Below are positions 41,725-52,956 of a stretch of 64,000 bases of DNA, one piece after another; positions within the stretch are counted from its first letter, which is position 1, and every line of letters begins with the position of its first letter. The stretch is from NCBI GenBank assembly GCA_035771165.1, contig JAWNZC010000216.1:2260001-2324000 (forward strand), given 5' to 3'. The stretch is from Paragorgia papillata. Its lineage: Eukaryota > Cnidaria > Anthozoa > Scleralcyonacea > Coralliidae. The notes beneath the pieces are model-generated. The model was not told the DNA's origin, ran no database searches, and saw only the letters and a list, made by a program, of their open reading frames with translations. The position numbers and the translations under genes were made by a program.

Positions 41725-43018
41725 GTTAAAAAGTAGAGTGTTGTGTAGGCAGTGTTTTAGACAGAGCAAAGTTAAAAGGTGGTAAACTGCGAACAATATT
41801 TTAAATTTTAATAACGAAATACTGACGTTTCAAGCAGAGCCCTTCATCAGAGTAAAAAGTAGAGTGTTGTGTAGGCAGTGTTTTAGATAGAGCAAAGTAA
41901 AAGGTGGTAAACTGCGAACAATATTTTAAATTTTAATAACGAAATACTGACGTTTCAAGCAGAGCTCTTCATCAGAGTAAAAAGTAGAGTGTTGTGTAGT
42001 CAGTGTTTTAGATAGAGCAAAGTGAAAAGATGGTAAACTGCCGAGAATAGTTTTAATAACGAAATACTGACGTTTCGAGCAGAGCCCTTCATCAGAGTAA
42101 AACGTAGAGTGTTGTGTAGGCAGTGTTTTAGATAGAGCAAAGTGAAAAGCTGGCAAACTGCTGAGAATAGTTTTGATAATGAAATACTGACGTTTCAAGC
42201 AGAGCTCTTCATCAGAGTAAAAACTAGAGTGATGTGCAGGCAGTGTTTTAGATAGAGCAAAGTGAAAAGATGATAAACTGCTGAGAATAGTTTTAATAAC
42301 GAAATACTGACATTTCAAGCAGAGTCCTTCATCAGAGTAAAAACTAGAGTGTTGTGTAGGCAGTGTTTTAGATAGAGCAAAGTGAAAAGATGGTAAATTG
42401 CTGAGAATAGTTTTAATAACGAAATACTGACGTGTCAAGCAGAGCCCTTCATCACAGTAAAAACTATTTAGATAGAGCAAAGTGAAAAGCTGGCAAACTG
42501 CTGAGAATAGTTTTGATAATGAAATACTGACGTTTCAAGCAGAGCTCTTCATCAGAGTAAAAACTAGAGTGCTGTGCAGGCAGTGTTTTAGATAGAGCAA
42601 AGTGAAAAGATGATAAACTGCTGAGAATAGTTTTAATAATGAAATCACTAACGTTTCAAGCAGAGCCCTTATGTGTGTAGGCAGTGTTTTAGATAGATAA
42701 AGTGAAAAGATGGTAAACTGCTGAGAATAGTTTTAATAATGAAATCACTGACGTTTCAAGCAGAGCCCTTAATCAGAGTAAAAACTAGAGTGTTGTGTAG
42801 GCAGTGTTTTAGATAGAGCAAAGTGAAAAGATGGTAAACTGCTAAGAATAGTTTTAATAACGAAATACTAACGTTTCAAGCAGAGTCCTTCATCAGAGTA
42901 AAAAGTAGAGTGCTGTGTAGGCATTGTTTTAGATAGAGCAAAGTGAAAAGATGGTACACTGCTGAGAATAGTTTTGATAACGAAATACTGACGTTTCAAG
43001 CAGAGCCCTTCATTAGAG
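41725..43018 (-). repeat. Hammerhead-like 120-bp array, minus strand
   Basis: About eleven units on the minus strand. Most keep CTGATGA and GAAACGTCAGTA (for example near 41830, 41950, 42070, 42190); several have drifted (CTGTGATGA, CTAATGA, AGTGATTTC). Some units have lost the CTGATGA part (near 42665). Variable unit length (110-130 bp) shows decay. Confidence 0.8.
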
Positions 43019-43019
43019 T

Positions 43020-43100
43020 AAAATGTGAAGAGCTCTGCTTGAAACGTCAGTATTTCGTTATTAAAACTATTCTCAGCAGTTTACCATCTTTTCACTTATC
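43020..43100 (+). repeat. Single inverted hammerhead-like unit
   Basis: GAGCTCTGCTTGAAACGTCA and onward on the plus strand, directly abutting the minus array, so the two form a head-to-head junction at about 43020 (TAAAATGTGAAGAGCTC). The CTGATGA half is missing. Confidence 0.65.
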
Positions 43101-43430
43101 CGTCCTTGCTTCTACAACCGCCCGCTGGAAGATGCGATTTAATATTCGTCAATATTTTTGTTATACACCGCTGTAGTACCGTGGGCTCAGTCTCCAATGG
43201 GAATACATCAATATTGAAATATTCTAACGATCTGAATAATACACGATGTTATATATTTAACATACCATGAATGTCGATCTCTCATTGTGTGTATCATGTC
43301 ATAGAATCTTTACTGCTTTTGCTGTAATCAATCAGGGCTGCTGACTTGGAGATCTGAAGATTGAAGGTAAATGAGATTTATTAGTATCATTATTTATTCA
43401 TACATTTTTAATACGATATTAATCTTGGTT
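43101..43430. other. Unique stretch, no gene seen
   Basis: AT-rich DNA before the GATGATAATG array. Nothing supported. Confidence 0.5.
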
Positions 43431-43431
43431 G

Positions 43432-44510
43432 TGATTATGATGATAGTGATTATGTTAATGATGATGATATTGATTATGTTAATGATGATGATATTGATTA
43501 TGTTAATAATGATGATAGTGATTATGATAATGATGATGATATTGATTATGTTAATAATGATAGTGATTATGTTAATGATGATAATGATAATGATTATGTT
43601 AATGATGATGATGATAATGATTATGTTAATGATGATAATGATTATGTTAATGATGATAATGATTATGTTAATGATAGTGATTATGTTGATGATGATAATG
43701 ATTATGTTAATAATGATGATTATGTTAATGATAGTGATTATGTTGATGATGATAATGATTATGTTAATAATGATGATTATGTTAATGATAGTGGTTATGT
43801 TGATGATAATGATAGTGATTATGTTAATGATGATAATGATAGTGATCATGTTAATGTTGATAATGATAGTGATTATGTTAATGATGATGATAATAATGAT
43901 AATGATAGTGATTATGTTGATGATAATGATAGTGATTATGTTAATGATGATAATGATAGTGATCATGTTAATGATGATAATTAATGATGATAATGATAAT
44001 GATTATGTTAATGATGATAATGATAGTGATTATGTTAATGATGATAATTAATGATGATAATGATAGTGATCATGTTAATGATGATAATGATAGTGATTAT
44101 GTTAATGATGATAGTGATCATGTTAATGATGATAATGATAGTGATTATGTTAATGATGATAATTAATGATGATAATGATAGTGATTATGTTAATGATGAT
44201 AATGATAGTGATTATGTTAATGATGATAATTAATGATGATAATGATAATGATTATGTTAATGATGATAATGATTATGTTAATGATGATAATGATAATGAT
44301 TATGTTAATGATGATAATGATAGTGATTATGTTAATGATGATAATTAATGATGATAATGATAGTGATTATGTTAATGATGATAATTAATGATGATATTGA
44401 TAGCGATTATGTTAATGATGATAATTAATTATGATAGTGATTATGTTAATGATGATAATTAATGATGATGATGATAGTGATTATGTTTTCAATGATGATT
44501 ATCATCAGCA
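43432..44510. repeat. ATGATAATGATTATGTTA minisatellite
   Basis: About 1.1 kb of GATGATAATGATAGTG / ATTATGTTAAT units, in 15-27-bp steps, with higher-order blocks ending ATGATGATAATTAATG from 43975 on. The Met-Ile and Asp-Asn frames are artefacts. Confidence 0.93.
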
Positions 44511-44569
44511 TAATAATATTATTATCATTATAATTGTGATTATGTATTATGTGATTGTGTTGGTGATAA

Positions 44570-44692
44570 TGAATGGTGTTAGTGATTGTGATGACAATGG
44601 TGATGATGGTGGTGATGGTGATGGTAATTGTGATGGTCATTGTGATGGTGGTGGTCATTGTATTGGTAATGGTGTTGGCATAGTATAATGGT
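44570..44692. repeat. GATGGT microsatellite
   Basis: Imperfect GATGGT, GTGATGGTCATT repeats, probably derived from the neighbouring array. Confidence 0.8.
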
Positions 44693-44772
44693 GATGAGAC
44701 CTTCAAAACGTCAAAATAATAATTCTCAGCTGAGTACCAGGGGAAAATACTCTGGCATTAGTCAGAGTAATA

Positions 44773-45068
44773 ATACGTATAATTGAAATGAACATTCTGA
44801 ACTTACGTTGCAATGTTCCGAACTACGTTGCGAGGTAGATACAAATTTAAGTCGGCAATTTGTTTCTGCTTAACCAAGTATCTATTATCATATTCTATAC
44901 AACAAATAATCTTCTTCTCGTGATTTCACCAAAGGAATTCAATTCAAAGCTTATTAAATTCGAACTTCACGACAAACTTCACAACGAACTTCCGTACCAA
45001 GTTCCCAACCTTCCAACGAATGTTGACAAACGAATTTCAAAAGCAAGCTGAAAGCCTGAAAGTGACTA
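44773..45068. mobile_element. MITE with TTTCAGCTTGC ends, copy 3 (truncated)
   Basis: Lacks the left terminal repeat; it begins at ATACGTATAATTGAAATG and ends at AAGCAAGCTGAAAG. The right end has a small duplication (GCTGAAAGCCTGAAAGTGAC). Confidence 0.78.
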
Positions 45069-45087
45069 TAAAATACTTTGTAGATCT

Positions 45088-45489
45088 TAAAGCGTTTATG
45101 AAACGAAAATTAAGTTTGTCTTATTTGAAAGAACACTTAAAATGACAGAGTAACATATTTTGCAGTTTTTCGTTTCCTTGCTTCGTTCTTGAGATATTTC
45201 AGTTTGTTTGAAATGTAAATTAAACATATTGACATCACACGTGCATAATGAGTTATCAGAGAAGGTTATATATCTTTCCTATTATCAAATATAATCACTT
45301 GAAAATCTACGTGTTTCCTTCGATAAGTCATTCACACGTGGCGTCAAGTTGTTTACTTTACATATTACACAAACTCAAATATCTCAACAACGAAGCAAGG
45401 AAACGAAAAACTGCAAAAGATGTTACTTTGTCATTTTAAGTGTTCTTTCAAATAAGACAAACTTAATTTTCGTTTCATAAACGCTTTAA
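45088..45489. mobile_element. TTAA-flanked fold-back element, family A copy 3
   Basis: TTAA at 45088-45091 and 45486-45489. Arms AAGCGTTTATGAAACGAAAA and AATTAAGTTTGTCTTATTTG are mirrored on the right. The inner palindrome uses CACGTG. The ends differ from copies 1 and 2 but the AATTAAGTTTGTCT block is shared. Confidence 0.85.
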
Positions 45490-45885
45490 GATCTTTATTA
45501 TTGTGCTTTGTACCCAGACCTGTTCGTTGTTTTGTAAAGATAAGATTTGAACCAGCTGTCAATACTAACTTGTTTAATAAGTCAACTGACACGTTTCTAG
45601 TTTTTTCCACAACAATCACATGATCCACAATTATGTCAATATCGAATATAGTCTTAATTCCAAGAAAGGCAATGGCGCAGCAAGGCTGTTATTCAGAGAC
45701 CAACGAACTCGATCATTGCATGCTTGCGTCTAAAGGCGGGTGGTAACGGTGGGCGGTGAAACCGGATCGAAAGACAGATCGATATTTTGATAACAAGCTT
45801 TAAGGAAGAAGGTAATACTCGAATGAACCGTAGAGAATTCTTGCTATTTACAGGGCATTAGCGCGCTGCCTCTCTGCTGTATAGC
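45490..45885. other. Unique stretch, no gene seen
   Basis: No coding sequence supported. A GGCGGGTGGTAACGG tract lies near 45736. Confidence 0.5.
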
Positions 45886-45887
45886 CC

Positions 45888-45955
45888 AAAGTTAATCCCG
45901 GTTGGACGGGGTTAGTACTTGGATGTGTGAGTGACCGTCTGCCGTCTGGAAATAA
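45888..45955 (+). ncRNA. 5S rRNA-like fragment
   Basis: AAAGTTAATCCCGGTTGGAC, then GGGGTTAGTACTTGGATGTG, TGAGTGACCGTCTGCCGTCT and GGAAATAA. This resembles the middle and 3' part of animal 5S rRNA (GTTAAGC, GGTTAGTACTTGGATGGG, GACCGCCTGGGAATA). The 5' third is not recognisable and there are insertions (GTGTGAGTGACC). It is most likely a 5S-derived SINE or pseudogene. Confidence 0.6.
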
Positions 45956-46042
45956 TTACCCCGTTCTCGAGCTTGGGACTCGTGTGAGTAAAGTTCGTTT
46001 GTGTGTTGGTTCATTGGTTGGTTGGTTTGTTCGTCCGTTCGT

Positions 46043-47560
46043 CAGTATTTCGTTATCAAAACTATTCTCAGCAGTTTACCATCTTTTCACTTTGCTCTAT
46101 CTAAAACACTGCCTATACACAACACTCTACTTTTTACTCTGATGAAGGACTCTGCTTGAAACGTCAGTATTTCATTATCAAAACTGTTCTCAGCAGTTTA
46201 CCATCTTTCCACTTTGCTCTATCTAAAACACTGCCTACACAACACTCTACTTTTTACTCTGATGAAGGGCTCTGCTTAAAACGTCACTATTTCGTTATTA
46301 AAACTATTCGCAGCAGTTTACCATCTTTTTACTTTGCTCTATCTAAAACACTGCCTACACAACACTCTACTTTTTACTCTGATGAAGGACTCTGCTTAAA
46401 ACGTCAGTATTTCGTTATCAAAACTATTCCCAGCAGTTTACCATCTCTTCACTTGCAGCACTCTACTTTTTACTCTGATGAAGGGCTCTGCTTGAAATGT
46501 CAGTATTTCGTTATCAGTAAAACTATTCTCAGCAGTTTACCATCTTTTTACTTTGCTGTATCTAAAACACTGCCTACACAACACTCTACTTTTTACTCTG
46601 ACGAAGGACTCTGCTTGAAACGTCAGTATTTCGTTATTAAAACTATTCCCAGCAGTTTACCATCTCTTCACTTTGCTCTATCTAAAACACTGCCTACACA
46701 ACACTCTACTTTTTACTCTGATGAAGGACTCTGCTTGAAACGTCAGTATTTCGTTATCAAAACTATTCTCAGCAGTTTACCATCTTTTTACTTTGCTCTA
46801 TCTAAAACACTGCCTACACAACACTCTACTTTTTACTCTGATGAAGGACTCTGCTTGAAACGTCAGTATTTCGTTATCAAAACTATTCTCAGCAGTTTAC
46901 CATCTCTTCACTTTGCTCTATCTAAAACACTGCCTACACAGCACTCTACTTTTTACTCTGATGAAGGGCTCTGCTTGAAATGTCAGTATTTCGTTATCAG
47001 TAAAACTATTCTCAGCAGTTTACCATCTTTTCTCTTTGCTCTATCTAAAACACTGCCTACACAGCACTCTACTTTTTACTCTGATGAAGGACTCTGCTTG
47101 AAACGTCAGTATTTCGTTATCAAAACTATTCTCAGCAGTTTACCATCTTTTTACTTTGCTCTATCTAAAACACTGCCTACACAACACTCTACTTTTTACT
47201 CTGATGAAGGACTCTGCTTGAAACGTCAGTATTTCGTTATCAAAACTATTCTCAGCAGTTTACCATCTCTTCACTTTGCTCTATCTAAAACACTGCCTAC
47301 ACAGCACTCTACTTTTTACTCTGATGAAGGGCTCTGCTTGAAATGTCAGTATTTCGTTATCAGTAAAACTATTCTCAGCAGTTTACCATCTTTTCTCTTT
47401 GCTCTATCTAAAACACTGCCTACACAGCACTCTACTTTTTACTCTGATGAAGGGCTCTGCTTGAAACGTCAGTATTTCATTATTAAAACTATTCTCAGCA
47501 GTTTACCACCTTTTCACTTTGCTCTATCCAAAACACTGCCTACACAACACTTTGTTCAAA
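46043..47560 (+). repeat. Largest hammerhead-like 120-bp tandem array
   Basis: About twelve units, mostly 120 bp, some 123 bp (TATCAGTAAAAC). A three-unit block is repeated: units ending TTTTTACTTTGC, TCTTCACTTTGC and TTTTCTCTTTGC recur at about 360 bp. Nearly all units keep CTGATGA/CTGACGA and GAAACGTCAGTA or GAAATGTCAGTA. The array ends at the same junction (AACTCTTTAATAATAATATA) as the one at 24016, marking a discrete element end. The 470-residue frame exists because 120 is divisible by three. Confidence 0.88.
46714..46748 (+). ncRNA. Hammerhead ribozyme-like motif, representative
   Basis: Stem I strand UACU (46714-46717), core CUGAUGA (46718-46724), weak stem II region AGGACUCUGCUU, core GAAA with stem III ACGU (46737-46743), cleavage dinucleotide ending in C (46744), and stem I strand AGUA (46745-46748), perfectly complementary to UACU. 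Established: CUGANGA, GAAA and UH are the hammerhead core; Penelope-associated minimal hammerheads have a tiny stem III and cleave as dimers. ACGU is self-complementary, as dimer pairing needs. Weak point: stem II has only about three pairs, one of them G-U, or needs an extra A next to the core. Confidence 0.6.
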
Positions 47561-47579
47561 CTCTTTAATAATAATATAT

Positions 47580-47910
47580 AATAGGTAACTTTCAAAAACA
47601 CATTAATACTTGATGAGGAAAACACAAAGGAAATCAGTACCATGTCCGTGGTTTTATATCTCATAAAGAAACCTCCTAATTTACATTAAAGAAACCTCCT
47701 GATTTGTGTCGAGATATTGCGATAATTTATTGTCCTGACCGGCAGTACCAATATAACCATAAAGGATGAGCAATCCAGTGTAATATGTAACAAACGTTCG
47801 GTGAAAAAGACTTGTCTCAGATATTCTAGTGACCTAGTGTTTAGACATAAAGGTAAGGGCATAAAGGTAAGAGATGGAATGTATAGTAATGGATCTAGTC
47901 ACTGATCTCT
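47580..47910. other. Unique stretch, no gene seen
   Basis: Short direct repeat of AAAGAAACCTCCT (47660-47702) only. Confidence 0.5.
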
Positions 47911-47913
47911 GTA

Positions 47914-48690
47914 CCAGTGGCGGCGTGGCTCTAAAATAGGGGCCGGGAAATGACATTCTAGGGCCCACTTTCAGGGAATTATAGTCCGTTTCAGCTTGCT
48001 TTTGAAATCCGATACGTATAATTGAAATGAACATTCCGAACTTACGTTGCAATGTTCCGAACTACGTTGCGAGGTAGATACAAATTTAAGTCGGCAATTT
48101 GTTTCTGCTTAACCAAGTATCTATTATTATATTCTATACAACAAATAATCTTCTCCTCCGTGATTTTACCAAAGGAATTCAATTCAAAGCTTATTAAATT
48201 CGAACTTCACGACGAACTTCACAACGAACTTCCGTACCAAGTTCCCAACCTTCCAACGAATGTTGACAAACGAATTTCAAAAGCAAGCTGAAGAGCTGCC
48301 CATTCTCAAATTTTACCCGGAAATTTTTTGAAATTTGAGATGTCTGAAATGACGTTCTAACAACACCTTTGAGCAAAATTTTAAAAGTTTAAAAAAAGGG
48401 GGAAAAAACGACACAATATTTATAATACTTTTAAATTTATAAAATAAACGTGCTGCATAGACGACGTTGGATTGGAAAAAAATATCGTAATACTAAAGGT
48501 TTTATAAAACGAATTGAACTGTACGTTTCTCTGATAAAGGGCCTTAACTCAAAACGCTATAGAACTGCAATATTTCATAATCTAAATCGCACTTCAAGTG
48601 TTATGCTGCAGTGCTTAAAAATTATTGGGGCCAGACAGCAGGCATCTACGAATTATTTACCACCGGGAAACCTTCCGGTGGGCCACGCCG
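47914..48690 (+). mobile_element. Composite repeat element, copy B
   Basis: Starts CAGTGGCGGCGTGGCTCTAA and matches copy A (18528-20170) in opposite orientation through AAATCGCACTTCAAGTGTTA and CACCGGGAAACCTTCCGGTG. It is interrupted by the TTTCAGCTTGC MITE (47984-48293), where copy A is uninterrupted. Each copy thus has one private insertion. Confidence 0.75.
47984..48293. mobile_element. MITE with TTTCAGCTTGC ends, copy 4
   Basis: Left end GTCCGTTTCAGCTTGCTTTT intact and preceded by TA. The right end stops at AAGCAAGCTGAA and has lost the last bases. Inserted in copy B of the composite element. Confidence 0.82.
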
Positions 48691-48787
48691 TGAGCCATGT
48701 CGAGTGTCCGTGGAGTGTCCAATAGCCCGAGTTAACGCCTAGCGGGTGTCTTGTTAAAACTAATAGGGAGTTTACGAACTAATAGGG

Positions 48788-49322
48788 ACCTTTAGCAAAC
48801 ACAACGGGAACGTCGTGATAACGTCCTTCGTACAAAAGGAATTTTACATCTAAAACAAAGACAATGAACAATTTGAAGTCCCAATAGTAATCCCACATTG
48901 AATAGTGAAAGCTGTTGGGTGAATCTGACGTTAACGTATATAGCGGACTGCGGACAGTATATATTTTAGGCCCTAAAGCTTTTTGAAGGTCGAAACATAT
49001 ACATCAAGCCCAAGAAATTCCGTGTCAGTGATGCATGATTTCTTTTAAATGTCGTAATTCAGATTGCTCGCTTCATTCTAGCGTTGTCTAAAATCTTTGA
49101 AAGGTGGTGTTTGAAAAAATAGTTAACGTCAAACTCGCCCAACAACAACTTTCACTGCATCTGTATAATACGTCGTTCCGCGTACGCTAGGATTCTTTCG
49201 TTGACGTAACATGTACAACGAGGACGATGCATGAATTCATGATATTTTGGATTTTACATTGTATGAATTCAAGGACGTCGTCACTGACGTTCCCGTTGTC
49301 TTTGCTAAAGGTCCCTATTACG
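48788..49322. mobile_element. Fold-back element, AATAGGGACCTTTAGCAAA ends
   Basis: TAGGGACCTTTAGCAAACAC with GGGAACGTC is mirrored by GACGTTCCCGTTGTCTTTGC and TAAAGGTCCCTATTA. A third, partial end (AATAGGGACCTTAGTTAAG) occurs at 49717, and AATAGGGAGTTTACG lies just outside at 48769, so related elements are nested here. Confidence 0.75.
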
Positions 49323-49780
49323 ACAACGACGGCAGGGGACAACGCGATATAAATTTTGGTATTTAAAAGAAAACACGGTTGAATAACTTCCCTGTTTGTA
49401 CTCAAAGCTTATTTTATGACTTTTAAAACGTTCGACAACTCGTAAAATGATTGCATTGAAAGTGTTGAAGGCATTCATAAGCAACCGCCTTCATCGGTCC
49501 ATGACTTAACGTCGTCACGAAGACGTGAAAATGCACTCAATGGCGTTGTAAACATAACGAGGACGACTTAAAGATTTCTCTTGGGACTGCAAATTATTCA
49601 TTTTCTTTCTTTTAAAGGAAGAATTATTTTGTTTGAATGGCCGCGTCGTCGAGGTTGCCGTCATAGATCGTATAAACTCCTTATTCTCAGCAGTTTACCA
49701 CCTTTTCACTTTAATAATAGGGACCTTAGTTAAGATCTACGACGGCAATTTCAACGGCGGCGTCCTCCAAATAAATGAGT
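49323..49780. other. Remnants of nested fold-back elements
   Basis: CGACAACGACGGCAGGGGAC, TAACGTCGTCACGAAGACG and a 25-bp scrap of the 120-bp repeat (CTCAGCAGTTTACCACCTTT, 49685). No gene seen. Confidence 0.5.
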
Positions 49781-49781
49781 T

Positions 49782-50063
49782 CTACAGTGTGTATAAAAAA
49801 CCCCTGAACCCTTATAGAAAACAACCTATTGTAGTAGTTTGAAAGCCCTAAGCACTTTGCTGAACCCACAGATGCCTAAAACACACGGTCTTATACACCT
49901 GGGAAATTAAGATAACTTGAAGTGTTGCATGATGGTGAAATGCTTTTTCGCTTCGTTTAACTTTATGTGCTGATTAATTTATAACGCAGCGCTTTTAGGG
50001 CTTTCAAACTACTACAATAGGTTGTTTTCTAAGGCTTAAACGGGTTTTTTGATACACACTGTA
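49782..50063. mobile_element. Fold-back MITE, TACAGTGTGTAT ends
   Basis: Ends TACAGTGTGTATAAAAAACC and complement. Inner arms AACAACCTATTGTAGTAGTT with TGAAAGCCCTAA are mirrored by TTAGGGCTTTCAAACTACTA and CAATAGGTTGTT. High arm identity. Confidence 0.85.
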
Positions 50064-50132
50064 GTTGTAAAACAAAGAGAATGAATAATTTGTAATCCCA
50101 AGAGTAATCCCAACACCGTGTTCGTTCTTTAA

Positions 50133-50353
50133 GCCCTAATCAAACGAGAACGCAAGTCATCGCAAGTTGGCAGTCAGAATTTCTGTGGCGGTCGTTTGAA
50201 CACCCAAATTAACAAAATAAAGGTTTCATGAGTGTTTTAAACAAGTTTTAACTTTGTCACGGTACATGATATTTTCGGGAAACTATTCAGAGCGGCTGGC
50301 TGAGATAGCGTGCCTGCCAACTTGCGATGACTTGCGTTCTCGTTTGATTAGGG
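50133..50353. mobile_element. Fold-back MITE, GCCCTAATCAAACGAGAACG ends, copy 2
   Basis: Inverted relative to the copy at 14618-14839 and highly similar along the whole length (CAAGTTTTAACTTTGTCACG, GTACATGATATTTTCGGGAA). Preceded by TTAA (50129-50132). Confidence 0.85.
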
Positions 50354-50620
50354 CTTTCTACAACGCCACGTAGAGCATTTTTACGTCTTCAGGACGACGT
50401 CAACGGCCAAAAGATGAGAACTGTTGCTTGAGATTGACTTCAATACAGACACTTCAATCATATATAATAGGTAGTTAACCGTGACGTTTTTCAGTTCTAG
50501 AATTTTTGTTGCTTTTTAAACGCCGTCATCGTCGTTGCACTCCCTAAAAACACGGTTTTAATCTAAAACACTGCCCAGTACGTAAGACCACATGACGTCT
50601 CAGACGTTCAACAATAACCG
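50354..50620. other. Unique stretch, no gene seen
   Basis: Carries likely outer arms of nested fold-back elements (CGCCGTCATCGTCGTTGC), but nothing coding. Confidence 0.45.
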
Positions 50621-50623
50621 GGG

Positions 50624-51217
50624 TCATTGGCGGCGGAAGATGTTTTATATTGGGGGGGCTAATTCACAAAGAAAATCGTGGGACAGGGGCGTGGCATTCT
50701 GACCTTCCGGCAAAATTTCAGAGAGTTAAAAAAATTAGGTGAAATTTTAGACCTTTGATTTTATTAATAATTAAATGTATAACATAGAATAAAATGTCAT
50801 TAACATATTAAGCGATAATTAAACTTAAAAGCATTATTCTAGTTCCAGAGTGAGTAATTAACACTGTTAAGGTATATCCGCACAATATGAATATGTCCCA
50901 TAAATATAGAAACATTTTTACGCCTACCAGACCTTTCAATAACATTTTATCTTTCGCTGAATACTGTTGGCAGTGCAACTTGCAAGATTAGCAAATTAAA
51001 TTTGACGCACTTCTTGTATTGCAACAAGCGTTCTTAGTTTAACTTTTCGAAATGATTCCTTTTAATTTCACGTTTCGCAGTACGTTCTTTACAGGTGCAA
51101 ACCGTTCGATTTTTAACATTAGACCTAAAAATATTGGGGGGGGGCTTAGCCCCCTCGTCAGAAATATTGGGGGGGCTATAGCCCCCCTAGCCCCCCCCCT
51201 TCCGCCGCCCTTGACCT
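50624..51217. mobile_element. Fold-back element with GGCGGCGGAAG ends
   Basis: GGTCATTGGCGGCGGAAGAT and ATATTGGGGGGGCT on the left are mirrored by AGCCCCCCTAGCCCCCCCCC and TTCCGCCGCCCTTGACC on the right. The interior is AT-rich and noncoding. Confidence 0.72.
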
Positions 51218-52420
51218 GGGTACGAGAATATGAATTACTAATTTATTTAATTTCCGAATTTCCTTGCAGCCACAAAGAAACTAAATCGCTCTACCGCACA
51301 TCTCAATATCTGTTTTCCTAGTTGGTTCGTTTGACTTTCTTCGACCATCCTTCGATTTTCTGACTTATTTCGAACAAAGGGAGTTCGGTATTGGATGATC
51401 AAGATTATAGACTGGTAAGATTTACTACTTTCTTTTTGTAATGCTTGTCTGCTTATGTAAACTGTACGAAGGCATCAGTTTCAAAGCGTTGACAATTGGT
51501 TGGACCGTACACGAAATTCTAAAGAGACAATTCGAATCGGGAGTATACATAAGTCACGCGAGAATACTGTATGTCGTCCGAATGCTTCCGCTGGAAAGGC
51601 TGAATATAGAATCATCTGACGTTAGAGAGATAAGGCGAGTTCCCAAGTCAGCCGAGTTGCCAGTGCGAGTTGTCGCCTGAGGTGGTGGGGTAGCCAGGAC
51701 CTCGGCTAGGTGGGATAAACATTTCCCCATATAAACATAACTTTTCTATATTCGTTACTTCATGTCACTTTTGTTGATGAGAATCATCTCAAATACTACG
51801 GGTAACTCGCTTCCATATGTTGTTGATCAAATAAATAAATATAAACAGAACGTAAAGTTTATCCTGGCAAACCGGTTTGCTCTACGGACCAAGAACTCGC
51901 CATGTGCCGAGTATTAACTCGCCTCCGTATAAACAGGCCCCCTTATAGATATGAAAGATTCCTGTCCAAAGGCTTCCCCATGCGTACCACGCGTAGGATG
52001 AGTACCACTAACGAGGGGATGTATGCTATATAAGCCCCGAGGACGCACGGCACAGCTTCCGAGGGCTGTGTAACGCATACATCCCGACGTTCGAGGTATT
52101 TATCCGACTTAGTTCATGATTGAGGAGGTTTCCCAACAAGGTTTTGTCTATTTTCCCCCCCTTGGACAGGTTTTGTCTATTTTTCCCTCTTGGACAAAGA
52201 TTTTCCTAGTTTTTTCTTCATTTCTTATATAATTAGTATTCATAGGGATGTATGCCACATATGTACGCGGTACATCAAAGAAAACCGTCTCAATTATGAA
52301 ATAAAAAAAATATTGTCTGGGGTTTATAGACAAAATGAAACGACTAGAGCAATTTCAACAGGAAAAAGCTAATGATAAAAGTAGTGTGTTCAATGCGTAG
52401 GCAGTGTTGAAATACAAATC
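51218..52420. other. Unique stretch, no gene established
   Basis: Contains a 79-residue frame (51441-51680) without family signature, short direct repeats CTTGGACAGGTTTTGTCTAT and CTATTTTTCCCTCTTGGACA (52142-52200), and an inverted GGATGTATGC/GCATACATCC pair (52018-52085). I cannot support a gene. Confidence 0.5.
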
Positions 52421-52424
52421 GAAA

Positions 52425-52562
52425 TATAGTAAGGTTTGAGTAATGCCGAAATTATTGAACGTAGATTTCTAACGTTTCGAGCGAAGGCCCTTCGTCAGAG
52501 AGAAACGTGACGAAACGTTACAAATCTACGTTCAGTAATTTCGGCAGTACTCAAACCTTACG
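52425..52562. repeat. Palindromic hammerhead-variant pair
   Basis: Inverted repeat: AAGGTTTGAGTAATGCCGAA, ATTTCTAACGTTTCGAGCGA on the left, mirrored by ACGTTACAAATCTACGTTCA, GTAATTTCGGCAGTACTCAA. The minus-strand motif CTGACGAAGGGCCTTCGCTC with GAAACGTTAGA is intact; the right-hand copy is deleted around its core. Confidence 0.65.
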
Positions 52563-52955
52563 ATATTGCGATGATGATTCGAACGTCCGGTTTTATTTAG
52601 CGCCGTCTGTGACGAATACACGCAGTCGGTCAGAATATAAATGTCACAACAATAGGGTCCAATACCCCGGAATTGCCACGTCACTTTAAAGAAAAACTGA
52701 ACGTGCGGTAGCAATTTGTGAGGCTGTCATTGCTGTGTGGTTATACATGGTGGTTGTATTATTTGGTGGTCTGCGATGCGAATCGGTCAAAGCGCCTAAT
52801 TTCAATGATTTCTCAGGAAGTTTGGACTCAGCCATCAGGTATATAATGATAGGTGCTCACTGCTCAGTAATATGAATGTAACTACGTGCTATAATTAAGA
52901 CTATTAAATTACGATAATATGTGCATAACAACAATACCGACCAAAAGTCACGGAT
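52563..52955. other. Unique stretch, no gene seen
   Basis: No coding or structural feature supported. Confidence 0.5.
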
Positions 52956-52956
52956 C

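Noticed and set aside
46156..47568. 470-residue open frame of 40-residue repeats
   Set aside because: The 120-bp unit is divisible by three and lacks stops in one frame. Variation is at core ribozyme and linker positions without codon bias, and the same happens at 9472, 10626, 23441, 41926 and 56333.
51441..51680. 79-residue frame
   Set aside because: No domain, no splice context and no repeat-independent support; the length is expected by chance.
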